Source: Pseudomonas sp. MYb60 (GTDB lineage: Bacteria > Pseudomonadota > Gammaproteobacteria > Pseudomonadales > Pseudomonadaceae). Taken from it: 64,000 bases of DNA. A model generated the notes under the pieces. That model saw nothing but the letters and a program-made list of their open reading frames with translations, was not told where the DNA came from and searched no databases. The position numbers and the translations under genes are program-made. The stretch lies in contig NZ_PCOZ01000010.1 in NCBI RefSeq assembly GCF_002979555.1, positions 90,720 to 154,719 on the forward strand, read 5' to 3'. Of the stretch, positions 63,987 to 64,000 are shown in pieces (the stretch's first letter is position 1; each line of letters opens with the position of its first letter).

Positions 63987-64000
63987 AATTCGGGTACTGA

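Overview
The window reads as a chromosomal segment of a Pseudomonas of the fluorescens group. The evidence is the high G+C content, the order of core genes (rlmN-pilF-rodZ-ispG-hisS-yfgM-bamB-der; iscRSUA-hscBA-fdx-iscX; queA-tgt-yajC-secDF), an EIIA-HPr-EI fusion next to a trehalose PTS, and many GGGGGCAAGCCCCC / GCGAGCAAGCTC type REP elements between genes. Most of it is housekeeping DNA; the accessory material is concentrated in 1-340, 6.6-27.1 kb and 63.1-63.7 kb.

Layout. 1-340: a HigBA toxin-antitoxin pair cut by the left edge. 657-6617: a NIF3/YqfO-like small protein, purL, and divergent mltF. 6681-15079: a trehalose utilisation island with a small EIIB-like protein lacking its phospho-cysteine, an EIIA-HPr-EI fusion, a LamB-like porin, TreC, the TreP EIIBC permease and the divergent GntR-type repressor TreR; two near-identical operators lie between treP and treR. 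15110-25462: two divergent operons encoding a TonB-dependent receptor and a flavin monooxygenase on one side, and a peptide-type ABC importer with a DszC/SfnB-like dehydrogenase on the other. The 412-bp region between them carries a sigma-54 type promoter facing each way and two related inverted repeats. I infer a sulfur-limitation module that imports an organosulfur compound and releases its sulfur. 25598-27034: a Tat-signal FAD oxidoreductase.

27262-31168: guaA, guaB and a zinc-ribbon hypothetical protein. 31311-38552: a TauE-type permease, xseA, an M23 peptidase, a candidate leader ORF and leuA, then the methionine-salvage pair yafV/ybdL. 38674-47952: der to ndk. 48045-53645: the isc iron-sulfur operon with an IscR-type operator upstream. 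53947-56463: cysE, trmJ and divergent suhB. 56609-62682: a glycine-zipper protein, secF, secD, yajC, tgt and queA. 62791-62875: tRNA-Leu(CAA). 63111-63662: a P-loop kinase-like protein. 63871-63986: a 5S rRNA gene marking the distal end of an rRNA operon that enters from the right.

How the genes work together. The trehalose island contains every phosphotransfer step needed: EI, HPr and EIIA in one polypeptide, EIIB and EIIC in TreP, with a porin for entry, TreC to cleave trehalose-6-phosphate and TreR to sense it. The sigma-54 cluster contains outer-membrane uptake, periplasmic binding, inner-membrane import and two oxidative enzymes. Start codons were refined from family length, Shine-Dalgarno sequences and gene overlaps. 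All functions are assigned by reading motifs; no database search was possible.
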